Assembly (NCBI GenBank): GCA_964346325.1
Contig: CAYFUK010000033.1
Location: forward strand, 1-13,752
Direction of reading: 5' to 3'
Origin: JAUVDZ01 sp964346325
GTDB lineage: Bacteria > Patescibacteriota > Gracilibacteria > UBA1369 > PNNO01
DNA: 13,752 nucleotides
Shown here: piece after piece, positions 1 to 6,114 of the stretch
Numbering within the stretch: position 1 is the first letter of the stretch
How the letters are laid out: the number at the start of each line of letters is the position of its first letter
Made by a program: the position numbers and the translations under genes
The notes under the pieces: model-generated
Database searches by the model: none
What the model was told of the DNA's origin: nothing
Seen by the model: the letters and a program-made list of their open reading frames with translations, nothing else

Positions 1-296
1 AATATGTAATTAAAAGAGACAAACTGGAATATATACTTGATGCAATTTACGATTTCGAGGAAATATTCGGAATGAAGGTTCTTCATGCTGAATATAAATC
101 AACAGAACGTGAAGTTCATCTGAAAACGGAAAAAGAATTTGTTGTCTGGCTGGATACATCTTTAACAATTCAGGAGCAATACGGCAAACTCAAAAGCGCT
201 TTGGACCGACTGAACATATTCACGGAACCATTGCAATATATTGATTTGAGAATATCCAGTGTAAACGGAGAAAGGGTTATATATAAAAGACGCTGA
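1..296 (+). CDS. ftsQ: FtsQ/DivIB-like cell division protein, C-terminal fragment (5' end outside window)
   Basis: The reading frame is open from the left edge of the window to a TGA at 294-296, so the ATG at 72 is probably internal and about 97 residues of the C-terminus are seen. The end of the protein has the pattern EFVVWLDTSLTIQEQYGKLK followed about 25 residues later by YIDLR and a basic tail (VIYKRR). This resembles the last strand of FtsQ/DivIB proteins, where a Leu/Lys helix is followed by 'YIDLRFGN..YYK'. FtsQ is a single-pass membrane divisome protein that holds FtsB and FtsL. The next gene is sbp, which sits beside divIB, ftsA and ftsZ in Firmicutes, and this supports the call. 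No membrane segment or POTRA domain can be checked because the N-terminus is missing. The fragment is short, so the assignment is moderate. Confidence 0.55.
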   Translation, partial: YVIKRDKLEYILDAIYDFEEIFGMKVLHAEYKSTEREVHLKTEKEFVVWLDTSLTIQEQYGKLKSALDRLNIFTEPLQYIDLRISSVNGERVIYKRR

Positions 297-310
297 TTCG
301 ACCATCGATT

Positions 311-345
311 ATTGACTTTTGACTATTGACTTGTGACCTTTGACT
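311..345 (+). repeat. Five tandem degenerate heptamers (A/T)TTGACT in the ftsQ-sbp spacer
   Basis: The spacer reads as five consecutive 7-nt units: attgact (311-317), tttgact (318-324), attgact (325-331), tgtgacc (332-338) and tttgact (339-345). Four of the five contain TTGACT, one base from the -35 consensus TTGACA. The unit at 326-331 lies 17 nt upstream of a weak -10 candidate (TATTCT, 349-354), so part of the array could serve as a -35 element for sbp. It could equally be a replication-slippage array or a binding site. No function is established. Confidence 0.6.
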
Positions 346-390
346 ATATATTCTTTCGAATGTCAGAGGTTAAACAATAAAAGTCACCTT

Positions 391-759
391 ATGATTTGGG
401 CAATAATAGGAGTTTTGGTAGGAGTTATAATCGGATTGGCGGTAAATATTCCAATTCCGATTGAACTGACAAGATACACCGCTGTTGTAAGTATAGGTAT
501 TCTGGATGCTATTTTTGGTGCAATAAGGGCGGAAGTCACAAAAGATAATTACGATGCCATGATCTTTTTAACAGGTTTGTTTTTTAATATAATTCTTGCA
601 ATAGCGATTACTTATCTGGGTGATAAGCTGGGGCTTGATTTATATCTTGCGGCAACGGTTGTATTTACATTAAGAATATTCACTAATGTTGGCATAGCCA
701 GAAGAGCGCTTTTGCAAAACTTTATGCAGAAAAGAAAGCAAAAAAAAGCATTTAAGTAG
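391..759 (+). CDS. sbp: Small basic protein Sbp (DUF1290 family), membrane protein
   Basis: This 122-aa protein begins MIWAIIGVLVG and matches the small basic protein family (DUF1290), known from the divIB-ftsA-ftsZ region of Bacillus. Family hallmarks visible are the N-terminal helix (about residues 2-18), PIPIELTRYTAV (21-32), LDAIFGAIRAE (39-48), FLTGLFFNI (59-67) and the signature YLGDKLGLDLYLAA (75-88), then a basic C-terminus (KRKQKK). Three or four membrane helices are expected. The ATG at 391 is preferred over an in-frame TTG at 340 because the family starts with the hydrophobic helix and the extra 17 residues are hydrophilic; no good Shine-Dalgarno supports either. The function of Sbp is not well defined; a divisome or membrane role is inferred from genome context. 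The ftsA and ftsZ genes do not follow here. Confidence 0.88.
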   Translation: MIWAIIGVLVGVIIGLAVNIPIPIELTRYTAVVSIGILDAIFGAIRAEVTKDNYDAMIFLTGLFFNIILAIAITYLGDKLGLDLYLAATVVFTLRIFTNVGIARRALLQNFMQKRKQKKAFK

Positions 760-779
760 GACAAATAATCTGATATAAT
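751..779 (+). promoter_or_regulatory. Extended -10 promoter upstream of the 191-aa protein gene
   Basis: TGATATAAT at 771-779 is a perfect extended -10 (TGn plus TATAAT at 774-779). The -35 region at the 17-nt spacing is TTTAAG (751-756), which is poor, as is usual for extended -10 promoters. The predicted start near 786 gives a leader of about 23 nt before the ATG at 809, the same length as for the other two promoters in the window. Confidence 0.6.
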
Positions 780-808
780 AAATATCCGATAAATTTAACA
801 AAAATAAA

Positions 809-1384
809 ATGGCGAAATCTTCAAAACTGGCACTATTACAAGAAATGATCGAAAATGCGGAATCAAGTTTACGTTCAGCTAAAGCACTTCTGGTTGATTT
901 GGGGTTGAAAAAATCCGATTTAAAAGAAAAATACGAAGAATCAGCCGAAGAACTGACCAGTACGGATTCACCCGAAGGAAAAATAATAGAAGGCGTATTT
1001 AACGGGCAGGAAATGATAGGTCCGGATAAAAGACATTATCCTGTTCCGGCAAATTATGCGAGTAAATCAAAGCTTATTCCGGGTGATGTTTTAAAGTTGA
1101 CTATACAGGACGACGGTTCATTTGTTTACAAACAAATAGGCCCGGCTGACAGAAAGAAAATTGTGGGAACTTTAACACAGGAGGACGGTCAATTTAAGGT
1201 TTTATGTAAAGGTAAAGCGTATAAGGTTCTGCTTGCTTCCGTTACTTATTTCAGGGCGGAAATCGGTGATAAAGTTACTTTAATCGTTCCCAAACACGAA
1301 GACAGTGAATGGGGAGCAATAGAGAATGTTCTGCCACAGGATGAAGAACATGAAGAAGGAGAAGTGGACCTTAATACATTCTAA
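809..1384 (+). CDS. Conserved hypothetical protein, coiled coil plus duplicated beta domain
   Basis: A 191-aa soluble protein with no signal peptide or membrane helix. Residues 1-50 are helical and charged (probable coiled coil); residues 57-175 look beta-rich; the tail from 177 is very acidic. I recall similar proteins annotated only as hypothetical in Patescibacteria; no function is known to me. The beta region seems to be an internal duplication: Y77-x-V79 and Y138-x-V140 are each followed 13 residues later by Gly-Asp (92-93 and 153-154) and then an alternating hydrophobic strand, an exact 61-residue offset without gaps. This geometry suggests two small beta barrels, but the fold is a guess. 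The gene has its own promoter and is followed by dus after 2 nt, so the two are likely co-transcribed, hinting at but not proving an RNA-related role. Confidence 0.75.
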   Translation: MAKSSKLALLQEMIENAESSLRSAKALLVDLGLKKSDLKEKYEESAEELTSTDSPEGKIIEGVFNGQEMIGPDKRHYPVPANYASKSKLIPGDVLKLTIQDDGSFVYKQIGPADRKKIVGTLTQEDGQFKVLCKGKAYKVLLASVTYFRAEIGDKVTLIVPKHEDSEWGAIENVLPQDEEHEEGEVDLNTF

Positions 1385-1386
1385 GA

Positions 1387-2355
1387 ATGGCTTTTTCATG
1401 GGACAAAGTAAAAAGACCCATTCTTGCCCTTGCTCCAATGGAAGGCTATACGGACTCTGCTTTCAGACAGCTTGTTAAAGAATATGCACCTGAAGTAATT
1501 TGTTTTACCGAATTTACATCAGCTGATGCATTAAAATACAACAGTAAAAAGTCTATCGGTAAAATCGGGTTCAGTAAAAAAGAGAAACCTTTGATAGTTC
1601 AGTTGTTCGGTAAACACCCGGAGCATTTTATTGAAGCGGCAAAATATGCTGAAGATATGGGTGCTGACGGAATCGATATTAATATGGGTTGCCCCGCTAA
1701 AAACGTTATAAATTCACAGCACGGCTCAGCATTGTTAAAAAATCCCGTGCTTGCATATGAAATAGTTGAAAACTTAAGCAAAAACACAAATCTTCCGGTT
1801 TCAGTCAAAATGAGAACAGGCTTTAAAGAATATGATGAAAAGTCGTTTATGGATTTTTGTTTAAATCTTGAAAAAATCGGTGCAAAGGCATTAACAATCC
1901 ACGGCAGAACAACAAAACAAGGTTATACGGGCCTTGCCAACTGGAATCCTGTTTATAAAATTAAAGAAAAAGCGGGAATAACAGTTATTGGAAACGGCGA
2001 TGTAACATCACCCGAAATTGCTCTTGAAAAAATCCAAAATCTAAATGGCGTAATGGTGGGAAGAGCAACTTTTGGCAATCCTCTTATAATGAGAGAAATA
2101 TATGAAGCTTTGCATCCCGAATATAAAAAATTGGAAAATAAACCGGATTGGTTTGATATTGCAAAAAAACATATTGAATTAAGTGTTAAAACCAAAGGAG
2201 AAAAAAAAGCCATGCTGGAGATGAGAAAGCATTTAGCCGCTTATATTAAAGGATTCCCCTATGCGGCAAAATACCGTGATAAGCTTGTAAGAGTTGAAAC
2301 AAAAGCAGAGGCGCTGAAATTATTAAAAGAGATCAAAGAAAATTCCCTTAAATAA
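1387..2355 (+). CDS. dusB: tRNA-dihydrouridine synthase (DusB type)
   Basis: A 322-aa flavoenzyme that reduces specific uridines in the tRNA D-loop to dihydrouridine using FMN and NADPH, in the cytoplasm. The TIM-barrel signature is clear: LAPMEGYTDSAFR (14-27) for FMN binding, VQLFGKHPE (71-79), DINMGCPAKNV (97-107) with catalytic Cys102, VKMRTGF (140-146) with the FMN-contacting Lys141, IHGRTTKQGYTG (171-182) with His172, GNGDV (202-206) and GRATFGNP (225-232), the phosphate-binding loop. The C-terminal helical domain has the usual MRKHLAAYIKGFPYAAKYR stretch. Length is normal for the DusB/Nifr3 branch; substrate position (U17 in E. coli DusB) cannot be assigned from sequence. The start is 2 nt after the upstream stop, with no Shine-Dalgarno, so translation is probably coupled. 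Confidence 0.95.
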   Translation: MAFSWDKVKRPILALAPMEGYTDSAFRQLVKEYAPEVICFTEFTSADALKYNSKKSIGKIGFSKKEKPLIVQLFGKHPEHFIEAAKYAEDMGADGIDINMGCPAKNVINSQHGSALLKNPVLAYEIVENLSKNTNLPVSVKMRTGFKEYDEKSFMDFCLNLEKIGAKALTIHGRTTKQGYTGLANWNPVYKIKEKAGITVIGNGDVTSPEIALEKIQNLNGVMVGRATFGNPLIMREIYEALHPEYKKLENKPDWFDIAKKHIELSVKTKGEKKAMLEMRKHLAAYIKGFPYAAKYRDKLVRVETKAEALKLLKEIKENSLK

Positions 2356-2366
2356 GCCTTAACTTG

Positions 2367-2395
2367 TTGATATTCCGGCTATATTATGATATAAT
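2367..2395 (+). promoter_or_regulatory. Strong sigma-70 type promoter of the pilT-pilin operon
   Basis: TTGATA (2367-2372), a 17-nt spacer, then TATAAT (2390-2395) preceded by TG at 2387-2388: a near-perfect -35, ideal spacing and a perfect extended -10. The predicted start is near 2402, giving a leader of about 22 nt before the pilT ATG at 2424. The leader contains TATAAAAATAAACA (2409-2422), which is also found in the leader of the opposing pilus operon. Confidence 0.8.
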
Positions 2396-2423
2396 AATAT
2401 GAATTTAATATAAAAATAAACAA

Positions 2424-3488
2424 ATGGAATTAAAACTGTCTAAAATATTCAGAACAGCAATTCAATATAATGCTTCCGACGTATATATTACAACGGGTTC
2501 AAAACCCATATTAAGAATAAACGGAGACTTGATAAGGATTAAGGAACATGAACCTTTTTCAAAAAAAATGGCTGAGGAATACCTGCTCGAAGTAATGAAC
2601 GAAGAACAAAGAAGGCGTTTTTCTAAAAAACTTGATATGGACTTTTCGTTGGATATTGAAGCAATAGGCCGTTTTAGGGTTAATATGTTCGTTCAGAGAA
2701 AAGGCATAGGTGCCGTATTCAGAGTTATCCCGAATAAAATATTTACAATGGAAGAACTTAATCTTCCTCAGCAGTTAAAAAGAATACCAAACTTTAAAAA
2801 CGGACTTGTTATTGTTACAGGGCCAACAAGTTCGGGTAAATCTACCACTCTTTCATCTATTGTAAATGAAGTAAATATAACTGAAGCAAAACACATAATT
2901 ACTATTGAAGACCCTATAGAATTTATTCATGAATCAAAAAAATCCGTAATAGACCAAAGAGAAGTGGGATCCCACACTTTGAGCTTTCAGCGTGCATTAA
3001 AATCTTCATTACGTGAAGATCCGGATGTAATACTAATCGGTGAAATGCGTGATCTTGAGACAATTTCGCTTGCAATAACCGCTGCCGAGACAGGACATTT
3101 GGTGCTTGGCACACTTCATACAAGCGGTGCCGCCAAATCGATCGACCGTATTATTGATGCATTCCCAAGTGAACAGCAAAATCAAATAAGAACACAGCTC
3201 GCGGAAGCTTTAAAAGCTGTCGTATGGCAGAACCTTTTAAAAACAAAAGACAGAAAAGGCCGTATAGGAGCTTTTGAAATTCTTTTCGGGAATCATGCAA
3301 TTGCAAACATGATAAGGAAAGGAAACACACACCAAATAAATTCGGTACTTGAAACAAGCACGCAGGAAGGCATGCAGACAATGAAAAAATCTCTTGAAGA
3401 CCTAATGCAGGCGGAACTTGTTGACGAAGAAGAAGCGCTTTCGTACATGCCGCGTGAAATTGATGAAACAGAGGGAGGAGAACAATAA
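2424..3488 (+). CDS. pilT: PilT-type twitching motility / pilus retraction ATPase
   Basis: A 354-aa hexameric secretion ATPase that drives disassembly (retraction) of type IV pili at the inner face of the cytoplasmic membrane. Visible elements in order: N-terminal PAS-like domain with ASDVYITTGSKPILRINGDL (17-36), Walker A GPTSSGKST (133-141), Asp box IEDPIEF (161-167), Walker B ILIGEMRD (203-210) with Glu207, His box GHLVLGTLHT (224-233), and AIANMIRKG (292-300), which corresponds to the AIRNLI retraction motif of PilT. Length is as expected (about 345-370). It lacks the long N-terminal extension and the tetracysteine motif of PilB, so it is not the extension ATPase. It is separated from the rest of the T4P genes, which lie on the other strand, and is followed 11 nt later by the first of five pilin-like genes, so motor and array are likely one transcript. 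Confidence 0.93.
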   Translation: MELKLSKIFRTAIQYNASDVYITTGSKPILRINGDLIRIKEHEPFSKKMAEEYLLEVMNEEQRRRFSKKLDMDFSLDIEAIGRFRVNMFVQRKGIGAVFRVIPNKIFTMEELNLPQQLKRIPNFKNGLVIVTGPTSSGKSTTLSSIVNEVNITEAKHIITIEDPIEFIHESKKSVIDQREVGSHTLSFQRALKSSLREDPDVILIGEMRDLETISLAITAAETGHLVLGTLHTSGAAKSIDRIIDAFPSEQQNQIRTQLAEALKAVVWQNLLKTKDRKGRIGAFEILFGNHAIANMIRKGNTHQINSVLETSTQEGMQTMKKSLEDLMQAELVDEEEALSYMPREIDETEGGEQ

Positions 3489-3499
3489 ACAAATCGTAA

Positions 3500-4249
3500 A
3501 TGAATGGAAATAGAAACAAAAATAAAAGTTGGTTAATCAAAATAGTGGCACTGGCGATTATCGTTTTTTTTAATGGAGTTGTATTCGGAAATGCTGTTAT
3601 GGCTCAAGACCCTGTAAGCGAAGATCTAGACAATATAGGTCCGGAACCAACAATGGAAAGTATAGAGGATGAGGGTGATCCTTTTGGTGAAGGTATAGAT
3701 GATATGGGTCCGGCACCAACCGCTGGAAGCGAAACTGGTGATGATAGTGCTTTTAGTGAAGGAATAGACAGTGATTGCGGTAACGAAGTAATCGATCCCG
3801 GAGAAGAATGCGATGACGGTGAAGGTCAGGGTGATGATGTTGACCGATATTTAAATCCTGAAGCAAGTGAACGCGAAAGACAGTTCGATTCATGTTTTAA
3901 GTGTGAATATGTGGATGTTCCTTATGAATTCAATGTAACAAAATACTTAAAAATAGCCGAAGGACAGACATATCTTGAAAAAAGCGAACAAACGGACAGC
4001 GGCGTTAATATAAAAAAAGGTGTTATTTACTTTATAATTACGGGAATTGAATTCGCCACAAAAATAATTAGTGCTTTTGCGCTGTTATTTATTATTGCCG
4101 GAGGAATAGTTTTAATGGTTTCAAGCGGAAATTCATCTTTGCAGCAAAAAGGAAAAAGACTCATTTTATATTCTATTCTGGGGCTTGTAATAGCATTTTT
4201 ATCACTAATCATTGTAACAAGCGTACAATCAATTTTTTATACAACCTAA
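3500..4249 (+). CDS. T4SS-pilin-like two-helix protein 1, acidic repeats and variant Cys-rich module
   Basis: A 249-aa exported membrane protein. Residues 1-35 form a Sec signal peptide (basic start, hydrophobic core, AVMAQ with likely cut after Ala35). Residues 40-85 are two very acidic 23-residue tandem repeats sharing 'IGPEPT/MGPAPT', with the start of a third at 86. Residues 93-135 are a variant DUF4215/Myxococcus Cys-rich module: CGNEVIDPGEECDDG, then an insert of about 25 residues, then SCFKCEY, keeping all four cysteines (93, 104, 132, 135). The C-terminus has two helices (about 182-207 and 220-245) with a GNSSLQQKGKR turn, the layout of the VirB2/TrbC-like T4SS_pilin family. The domain between signal and helices should lie outside the membrane. 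Function is unknown; the location after pilT and before four relatives suggests a shared envelope structure. Confidence 0.75.
   Translation: MNGNRNKNKSWLIKIVALAIIVFFNGVVFGNAVMAQDPVSEDLDNIGPEPTMESIEDEGDPFGEGIDDMGPAPTAGSETGDDSAFSEGIDSDCGNEVIDPGEECDDGEGQGDDVDRYLNPEASERERQFDSCFKCEYVDVPYEFNVTKYLKIAEGQTYLEKSEQTDSGVNIKKGVIYFIITGIEFATKIISAFALLFIIAGGIVLMVSSGNSSLQQKGKRLILYSILGLVIAFLSLIIVTSVQSIFYTT
3617..3754 (+). repeat. Two 69-bp tandem repeats coding for 23-residue acidic units
   Basis: Within the first pilin-like gene, residues 40-62 and 63-85 align without gaps (both carry D-[NDx]-[IM]-GP-x-PT in their first half), and residues 86-90 (SEGID) begin a third unit. At the DNA level ggtccggaaccaac (from 3638) recurs as ggtccggcaccaac (from 3707), exactly 69 nt later. 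Confidence 0.75.
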
Positions 4250-4250
4250 A

Positions 4251-4811
4251 ATGAAAAAATTCATAGCATTAATAATCAGTTTTGTAATAATAATCCCGAC
4301 ATTCAGCGGTATTGCTTTTGCAAATAATGAAACCGGGGGAAAACAAGAACAGGAAGATATATGTTCAAAGATCGGTTCAACCAGTGATACATCTAAAATG
4401 TATGTGATTCTTGAAGAACCACTTGGAGGACCGGATGCTATTTATTGTTTCAGGGTTTGTAACAAGAAAGTGGAAGATAAAAGAATTTGTAAAATTAAAT
4501 CAGAATGCAAAGGTGGAGGAGATTTAAGTCAAAATGTCACTTGCCAAAGAATCCAAATTATTGAAGCGGATTCCGGTGTTAATTTATTGTACCAGTATGT
4601 TGGAATGATATATTTTTGGGCTGCTGGAACTATAGGAATTATTGCAGTATTAACAATTGTAATAAGTGGAATGCAAATAATGACAGCAGGTGGAGATTCC
4701 GGCAAAATCGATCCAGCAAAAACAAGAATAACTCAGGCATTGTTCGGACTTGTAATTTTATTTTTATCGGGATTGATTCTTTATACAATTAACCCTACGT
4801 TCTTTGTTTAA
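4251..4811 (+). CDS. T4SS-pilin-like two-helix protein 2, six-cysteine exported domain
   Basis: A 186-aa protein with a clear Sec signal peptide (MKKFIALIISF..., likely cut after Ala24), a short exported domain with six cysteines (38, 66, 70, 80, 86, 98; enough for three disulfides) and two C-terminal helices (about 120-146 and 161-181). The turn is AGGDSGKIDPAKTRITQALFG, which fits the T4SS_pilin (VirB2/TrbC-like) pattern most closely of the five: small residues, an Asp or Asn, a Lys, then Gly at the start of helix 2. It begins one base after the stop of the previous gene (TAA-A-ATG), so translation is probably coupled. There is no class III (GFxxxE) prepilin signal, so it is not a type IV pilin. 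The Cys-rich domain is not one I recognise. No conjugation genes (virB4, virD4) are in the window. Confidence 0.75.
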   Translation: MKKFIALIISFVIIIPTFSGIAFANNETGGKQEQEDICSKIGSTSDTSKMYVILEEPLGGPDAIYCFRVCNKKVEDKRICKIKSECKGGGDLSQNVTCQRIQIIEADSGVNLLYQYVGMIYFWAAGTIGIIAVLTIVISGMQIMTAGGDSGKIDPAKTRITQALFGLVILFLSGLILYTINPTFFV

Positions 4812-5670
4812 GTTTTTTAGACAATTGGGACTTGTAATGATATTGAGTTTAATACTTGTATTTTCAATTAATACAGCCATTGCTCAGTCAGAATCTTATG
4901 AAGAATGTATTAATGCATTTCAAAACGACAGCGCTAATTATGCGGGCTGTGACCAATTAAAACAAGCGTCTGAAGAATGCTTTCAAGAAATTGAAAATGC
5001 TGAACAATCTTGTAACGCAAAATTTGAAGAAGATAAAAGTATTTGCGAGAGCATGCTTAATTTTGAATGTGTTGATGAAATTGAAGACAAGATATCTGAT
5101 TGTATAAAAACATTAAAAAGTGATCAAAAGCGTGCAGAATGCACAACGAAACAAGAGAAATATGATACATGTATTAATAGTGCCAATGAAGCCTTCGAAA
5201 AAATCTGCAGACAACAATTCCCCGAACAAAACGAACAATCAAAAAACCAATCAACCTGCGGCAACGGAATTCTTGAAGAAGGCGAAGGCTGTGATGACGG
5301 AAACACAATGAGCGGAGACGGCTGTGATGAAAACTGCATGTCAGAAGAAACACTACCTCCTTCGATCCCCGGTATAAAAACACTACCCGGGCCCGACGCC
5401 CCTACCGTAGGTAATGTAAGCCCCTATTTAATGTCGAACTTTTTGCCGCGTGTAGCAAGAACAATAATTTCTTTCGCTATTGGAGCGGCTGTTTTGGGAT
5501 TGATAATCAGTTCGATCATTATGTTTACCGCTTACGGCAATGAAGAAAAATACACGAATGCAAAAAAAGGATTATATTTTTCCATGATAGGGCTTGCAAT
5601 CAGCTTGTTGGCATTTGCAATTGTTCAACTTGTATTCTTTACCGGATTTCAGATCGGAAATATAAGATAA
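4804..5670 (+). CDS. T4SS-pilin-like two-helix protein 3, fourteen-cysteine exported domain with DUF4215 module
   Basis: A 288-aa protein. I take the TTG at 4804, overlapping the previous gene by 8 nt, because it gives a normal signal peptide (MFKFFRQLGL..., cut after about Ala27); the only near alternative, ATG at residue 12, would leave no basic N-terminus. Residues 30-138 are helical, with ten cysteines spaced mostly 8-14 apart (35, 49, 59, 70, 81, 89, 100, 113, 123, 135), suggesting helices stapled by disulfides. Residues 152-178 are a textbook DUF4215/Myxococcus Cys-rich repeat (CGNGILEEGEGCDDGN, then GDGCDENC). A Pro-rich linker (185-200) leads to two helices (about 219-244 and 257-280) with turn AYGNEEKYTNAKKG. 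Function unknown; the exported part could be an adhesion or assembly domain. Confidence 0.75.
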   Translation: MFKFFRQLGLVMILSLILVFSINTAIAQSESYEECINAFQNDSANYAGCDQLKQASEECFQEIENAEQSCNAKFEEDKSICESMLNFECVDEIEDKISDCIKTLKSDQKRAECTTKQEKYDTCINSANEAFEKICRQQFPEQNEQSKNQSTCGNGILEEGEGCDDGNTMSGDGCDENCMSEETLPPSIPGIKTLPGPDAPTVGNVSPYLMSNFLPRVARTIISFAIGAAVLGLIISSIIMFTAYGNEEKYTNAKKGLYFSMIGLAISLLAFAIVQLVFFTGFQIGNIR

Positions 5671-5675
5671 AAATT

Positions 5676-6113
5676 ATGAAAATAAAAAAGCATCTAAAAA
5701 AAGCAATTTCAATAGTAGTTCTGATAACCGCGATTATTCCGAATACTGTTTTTGCACAGCCGCAGACAATTCCGGAAAAACCAAAACCGAATATCGATGA
5801 TCTTTTATATAAATATGAATCCGGTTTTACGGATCAGCCGACAACAACCGATTATATTGCTTCGTTGCCTGAAGAACAGGAACCCGGCCAATTGCTTGCA
5901 CAGGTAATATTTTATTTACTTATTGTGGCAAATATTCTTGCTTTTATATCATTTTTAATAGCAGGTGTTATGATGATAATTTCACAGGGGAATGATGAAG
6001 ATTTATCAAAGGCCAAACGAATTTTCACGTATACACTTATAGCACTCGTGGCTTGCGCCACTGCTCTGGCGCTGGTAACGGGTGTATCAAAAATTCAGTT
6101 TTTTAATCCTTAA
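5676..6113 (+). CDS. T4SS-pilin-like two-helix protein 4, short form
   Basis: The smallest member, 145 aa. It has a basic start and hydrophobic core (MKIKKHLKKAISIVVLITAI), signal cut likely after Ala27 (VFAQ), then a short Pro-rich, acidic exported stretch (residues 28-72) without cysteines, then two helices (about 76-103 and 117-138) with turn SQGNDEDLSKAKRIFTYT. The only cysteine (127) lies inside helix 2. With almost no exported domain this looks like a bare two-helix pilin and is a candidate for the main structural subunit of the array, but that is inference from size alone. It starts 5 nt after the stop of protein 3. Confidence 0.75.
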   Translation: MKIKKHLKKAISIVVLITAIIPNTVFAQPQTIPEKPKPNIDDLLYKYESGFTDQPTTTDYIASLPEEQEPGQLLAQVIFYLLIVANILAFISFLIAGVMMIISQGNDEDLSKAKRIFTYTLIALVACATALALVTGVSKIQFFNP

Positions 6114-6114
6114 A

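Noticed and set aside
340..390. Upstream TTG start for sbp, adding 17 residues
   Set aside because: The extra residues are hydrophilic and outside the family's usual N-terminus; they begin inside the heptamer repeat. ATG 391 is kept.
2964..2975. Perfect 12-bp palindrome GTGGGATCCCAC
   Set aside because: It lies inside conserved pilT codons (VGSHT) and does not extend further; no second copy was noticed.
3151..3540. 129-aa open frame antisense to pilT
   Set aside because: It overlaps the strongly conserved pilT coding region; its Leu/Phe/Cys-rich composition is what the complement of Lys/Glu-rich codons gives.
5124..5339. Antisense and alternate-frame open frames over the Cys-rich region
   Set aside because: They overlap a well-supported gene with signal peptide, Cys module and helices, and their translations show no recognisable pattern.
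6082..6114. Earlier start for pilin-like protein 5
   Set aside because: It would overlap the preceding gene by 32 nt and put extra hydrophobic residues before a normal basic signal-peptide start at 6115.
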